Shown here piece by piece: positions 61,386-64,000 of a stretch of 64,000 nt of DNA. The stretch spans positions 62,001-126,000 of the forward strand of contig NZ_RYZK01000002.1 in assembly GCF_003990645.1 (NCBI RefSeq), in the 5' to 3' direction. How positions within the stretch are numbered: the first letter of the stretch is position 1; the number at the start of each line of letters is the position of its first letter. The position numbers and the translations under genes were made by a program. This stretch comes from Shimia sediminis (GTDB taxonomy: Bacteria > Pseudomonadota > Alphaproteobacteria > Rhodobacterales > Rhodobacteraceae). The notes beneath the pieces are model-generated. The model had not been told where the DNA came from, ran no database searches, and saw nothing but the letters and a program-made list of their open reading frames with translations.

Positions 61386-63023
61386 CTAGTTTCCTGCGCT
61401 TTCCATTTTACGATGCGCCACAACGTCTTCGAGCCAACCCAGCCGCATTTCAGGCACTGAGCTGAGCAGAAGGTCGGTGTAGTCATCAAACGGAGGCGCC
61501 AACACTTCGCTTTTGGAGCCATAGCGCACTACCTGGCCCTGGTACATCACAGCGATGCTGTCCGCGATGGCCTTCACGGTTGCCAGATCATGTGTAATGA
61601 ACAAATAGGCCACATTCTCGATTTTCTGAAGATCGAGGAGTAGTTTCAGAATGCCATCGGCCACGAGAGGATCCAGCGCCGAGGTAACTTCGTCGCAGAT
61701 GATCATTTTGGGCTTGGCCGCCAGAGCGCGCGCAATACAGACGCGCTGCTTTTGACCGCCAGACAACTCGGCCGGATATCGATCGATGAAGTCCTTTCCC
61801 ATTTCAATCTCATCCAGAAGGTCGATGATCTTCTTGCGTTTTTCATCCCCTTTGACACCGAAATAAAATTCCAGCGGGCGACCAATGATCGTCCCAACGG
61901 TCTGGCGTGGGTTCATCGCCACATCAGCCATCTGATAGATCATCTGCAATTCGCGCAGGTCTTCACGGCTACGCGCCGATTGCTCTGGAGTCAGTTGACG
62001 ACCATCAAAGGTGATCTGACCCTCGCGCTGCGGCAGAAGTCCGGTGATCACCCGTGCCAGTGTGGATTTGCCAGACCCGCTTTCACCAACCACAGCCAGG
62101 GTTTGCCCAGGATGCAACTCGACATTCACATCCTTTAGGACATCGAATTTGGTGCCCTTGTACCGCGCTGTTACATTCTCAACCCTCAAAAGCGGATCCG
62201 GTGTTGGTTGCTTTTCTTCGTGATCAATCGAACGCACCGAAACCAAAGCTTTGGTGTAGTCTTCCTGCGGGTTGTTGATGATCTGATCCGTTGACCCATA
62301 CTCAACCGTATCGCCAAGCTTTAGCACCATGATATCATCGCTAACCTGCGCCACAACGGCCAGGTCGTGAGTAATATAGAGTGCCGCAACACCAGTGTCA
62401 CGAATGGCGGCCTTGATGGCCATCAGAACGTCAATTTGCGTTGTGACGTCCAATGCGGTTGTGGGCTCATCAAAGACAACAAGGTCAGGCTCCGGGCACA
62501 ACGCAAGGGCTGTCATGCAACGCTGAAGCTGACCACCTGAAACCTGGTGCGGATACCGCTCACCTATTGTTTCTGGCTCGGGTAGGCCGAGCTTACGAAA
62601 CAATTCCACCGCGCGTTTTTCCGCCTCGGATCTGGAGAATTTCTTGTGCCGCACAGCCGCTTCCACGATTTGCTCCACGATCGGACGCGCCGGGTTGAAA
62701 GAGGCCGCCGCCGATTGCGAAACATACGTTACTTCTCCGCCGCGAAGAGCGCGAAGGTCCGCATTCTTGGTTTGCAGAATGTCACGCCCATTAATCCACA
62801 CCTCACCGCCAGTGATGCGCACGCCTCCGCGACCATAGGCCATGGTCGACAATCCAATGGTCGATTTCCCGGCTCCGGACTCACCAATGAGGCCGAGAAC
62901 CTTGCCACGTTCCAAATCAAAGGAAACCCCATGCACGATCTCGATATCATGCGGTTTGGCATTCGGGGGAAAAACAGTGGCGCCGATCTTTAGATCACGC
63001 ACCTTGACTAGTTGATCGCTCAT
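61386..63023 (-). CDS. Fused DppD-DppF-type ABC ATPase, second copy
   Basis: 545 residues from ATG 63023 (GGAGGTCGGGG upstream, overlapping the permease stop by ATGA); the extension to 63065 lies inside the permease gene. Two nucleotide-binding domains are seen: GESGAGKST, VSGGQLQRCMTALAL, LVVFDEPTTALD; then GESGSGKST, LSGGQKQRVCIARAL, IICDEVTSALD. In the second Walker B the usual DEP/DEA is DEV, with the catalytic Glu kept. It is the third gene of a leftward importer operon that enters from the right edge, and it is clearly diverged from the fused ATPase at 50247. Confidence 0.93.
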   Translation of the reverse strand: MSDQLVKVRDLKIGATVFPPNAKPHDIEIVHGVSFDLERGKVLGLIGESGAGKSTIGLSTMAYGRGGVRITGGEVWINGRDILQTKNADLRALRGGEVTYVSQSAAASFNPARPIVEQIVEAAVRHKKFSRSEAEKRAVELFRKLGLPEPETIGERYPHQVSGGQLQRCMTALALCPEPDLVVFDEPTTALDVTTQIDVLMAIKAAIRDTGVAALYITHDLAVVAQVSDDIMVLKLGDTVEYGSTDQIINNPQEDYTKALVSVRSIDHEEKQPTPDPLLRVENVTARYKGTKFDVLKDVNVELHPGQTLAVVGESGSGKSTLARVITGLLPQREGQITFDGRQLTPEQSARSREDLRELQMIYQMADVAMNPRQTVGTIIGRPLEFYFGVKGDEKRKKIIDLLDEIEMGKDFIDRYPAELSGGQKQRVCIARALAAKPKMIICDEVTSALDPLVADGILKLLLDLQKIENVAYLFITHDLATVKAIADSIAVMYQGQVVRYGSKSEVLAPPFDDYTDLLLSSVPEMRLGWLEDVVAHRKMESAGN

Positions 63024-63838
63024 CCCCGACCTCCCTTCAGTGATGTGGTACGGTTCAAAATCCAATCCGCCACGAGGTTCACGCTGATGGCCAATGTCGC
63101 AATCGCAACGGCTGGCCAGAGCGCAGCACCAATGCCATAGACGATGCCGTCCTTGTTTTCTTTCACGATACCGCCCCAGTCAGCCATCGGCGGCTGCACC
63201 CCAAGGCCAAGGAACGACAGAGTCGAGATGAACAGCACCATAAAGATAAAGCGCAGTCCCATTTCCGCCACCAGCGGACTGAGCGCATTGGGCAGGATTT
63301 CACGGAAGATCAACCAGGCGCGGCCTTCTCCGCGCAGCTTGGCTGCTTCGACATAGTCCATGACCGCGATATCAACGGCCACCGCTCGGGCCAAGCGGTA
63401 AACTCGGGTTGAATCCAACAAGCCCATCACCACAATCAGGATCGGTACTGTTACCGGCATGACCGACAGGATGACCAGCGCCAGGATCAGTGAAGGAATG
63501 GACATCACCAGGTCTACAAAACGGCTGAGCAACTGGTCTGCCCATCCACCAAGTACGGCAGCCAGGAATCCAAGGACCGATCCCGTGGTGAAAGAGATGA
63601 CCGTCGCCATGGTCGCGATGAAAATGGTAGTTTGGCCACCGTAAATCATGCGGGTCAGAAGATCGCGCCCGATGTTGTCTGTGCCAAGCCAGTGCTTGGC
63701 ACTAGGGGGTTCCCAGACTCCACCGACAACTTCAGCCATACCATAAGGTGCAATCCATTGAGCAAAGATCGCCACTAAAAAGTAGAGCCCGGTGAAGAAC
63801 AAACCGACTGCCGCGGCTAGAGGAATATTTTTAATCAT
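63020..63838 (-). CDS. DppC-like ABC transporter permease, second importer
   Basis: 272 residues. The first helix (LAAAVGLFFTGLYFLVAIFA) is followed by the DppC hallmark loop (key text GTDNIGRDLLTRMIYGG). Four to five more helices follow, with MDYVEAAKLRGEGRAWLIFRE as the ATPase-contact loop. It is shorter at the N-terminus than the DppC-like protein at 49288. It overlaps the ATPase gene and the upstream permease gene by four bases each, so the operon is tightly coupled. Confidence 0.92.
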   Translation of the reverse strand: MIKNIPLAAAVGLFFTGLYFLVAIFAQWIAPYGMAEVVGGVWEPPSAKHWLGTDNIGRDLLTRMIYGGQTTIFIATMATVISFTTGSVLGFLAAVLGGWADQLLSRFVDLVMSIPSLILALVILSVMPVTVPILIVVMGLLDSTRVYRLARAVAVDIAVMDYVEAAKLRGEGRAWLIFREILPNALSPLVAEMGLRFIFMVLFISTLSFLGLGVQPPMADWGGIVKENKDGIVYGIGAALWPAVAIATLAISVNLVADWILNRTTSLKGGRG

Positions 63839-64000
63839 TTCGGATGCCTCAAGCGTGGGTTCGACAGGATCGATACGATGTCGGCGATCATGTTCAACCC
63901 TATGTACACGGCCGCAAAGATCAGACCACAGGCCTGCACAACCGGCAGGTCTCGCTTGCTGACGTGGTCGACAAGGTATTGTCCCATACCGGGATAGGTG
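63835..64000 (-). CDS. DppB-like ABC transporter permease, C-terminal part only
   Basis: The complement encodes YPGMGQYLVDHVSKRDLPVV, then QACGLIFAAVYIGLNMIADI and VSILSNPRLRHPK before a TGA at 63837-63835. This is the last ~50 residues of a DppB-class permease, ending in the typical DPR/NPRLR tail. The remainder lies beyond the right edge. Its stop overlaps the ATG of the next permease. Confidence 0.88.
   Translation of the reverse strand, partial: TYPGMGQYLVDHVSKRDLPVVQACGLIFAAVYIGLNMIADIVSILSNPRLRHPK

Noticed and set aside
1-64000. tRNA, rRNA, CRISPR or prophage genes
   Set aside because: No cloverleaf-like segment, direct-repeat array or phage structural gene was recognised on either strand by reading; a dedicated scan was not possible.

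Overview
The window looks like a chromosomal segment of a marine-type Rhodobacteraceae bacterium (Roseobacter group, Alphaproteobacteria). This is inferred from moderately high GC, dense ATGA-coupled operons, and a gene content dominated by ABC importers and catabolic clusters for small organic compounds (methylated amines, aromatics, peptides). No tRNA, rRNA, CRISPR array or phage genes were seen.

Region 1 (1-14447) is a methylated-amine or betaine catabolic island. It holds an MttB-family methyltransferase (cut by the window edge), a PotABCD-type ABC importer, a SAM methyltransferase, a trimethylamine/dimethylglycine-dehydrogenase-like iron-sulfur flavoprotein, a class III aminotransferase, a GcvT-type folate protein, two phytoene-desaturase-fold FAD oxidoreductases and a BetI-like TetR regulator. 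Three divergent intergenic regions (near 700, 5725 and 13713) carry the same palindrome, TTTGAGCGCTCAAA, so the island looks like one TetR regulon.

Region 2 (14780-28879) is a second catabolic island. A NitT/TauT-type importer is transcribed leftward. Transcribed rightward are a small acidic protein, a Rieske oxygenase, its flavin/2Fe-2S reductase, a cupin, an SDR, an alpha/beta hydrolase, a VOC (extradiol-dioxygenase-like) protein, a second SDR lacking the catalytic Tyr/Lys, a ThDP enzyme, an aspartate-dehydrogenase-like protein and an aldehyde dehydrogenase. A leftward IclR regulator closes it. The substrate is unknown; an aromatic or N-containing ring compound is the simplest reading.

Region 3 (29296-45052) is an exopolysaccharide locus: priming sugar transferase, polymerase/ligase-like membrane protein, Wzz/BY-kinase-like co-polymerase, a secreted unknown, several glycosyltransferases and a flippase. 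At its centre is an unusual paralogous set. A 589-residue protein on the + strand aligns by eye with the concatenation of two overlapping genes on the - strand: a nucleotidyltransferase-like protein and a kinase-like protein. The fused copy has lost the predicted catalytic residues of both halves. This is the most novel-looking item in the window.

Region 4 (45159-64000): a broken IS630-family element separates the polysaccharide locus from a dipeptide-type ABC importer operon (46598-51938) followed by an XRE-cupin regulator and an M24 peptidase. Next is an RND efflux operon with its own TetR regulator and a 22-bp inverted-repeat operator. A stretch of decayed transposase fragments (about 59640-60235) follows, then an alpha/beta hydrolase, and finally a second dipeptide-type ABC importer on the - strand that runs off the right edge.
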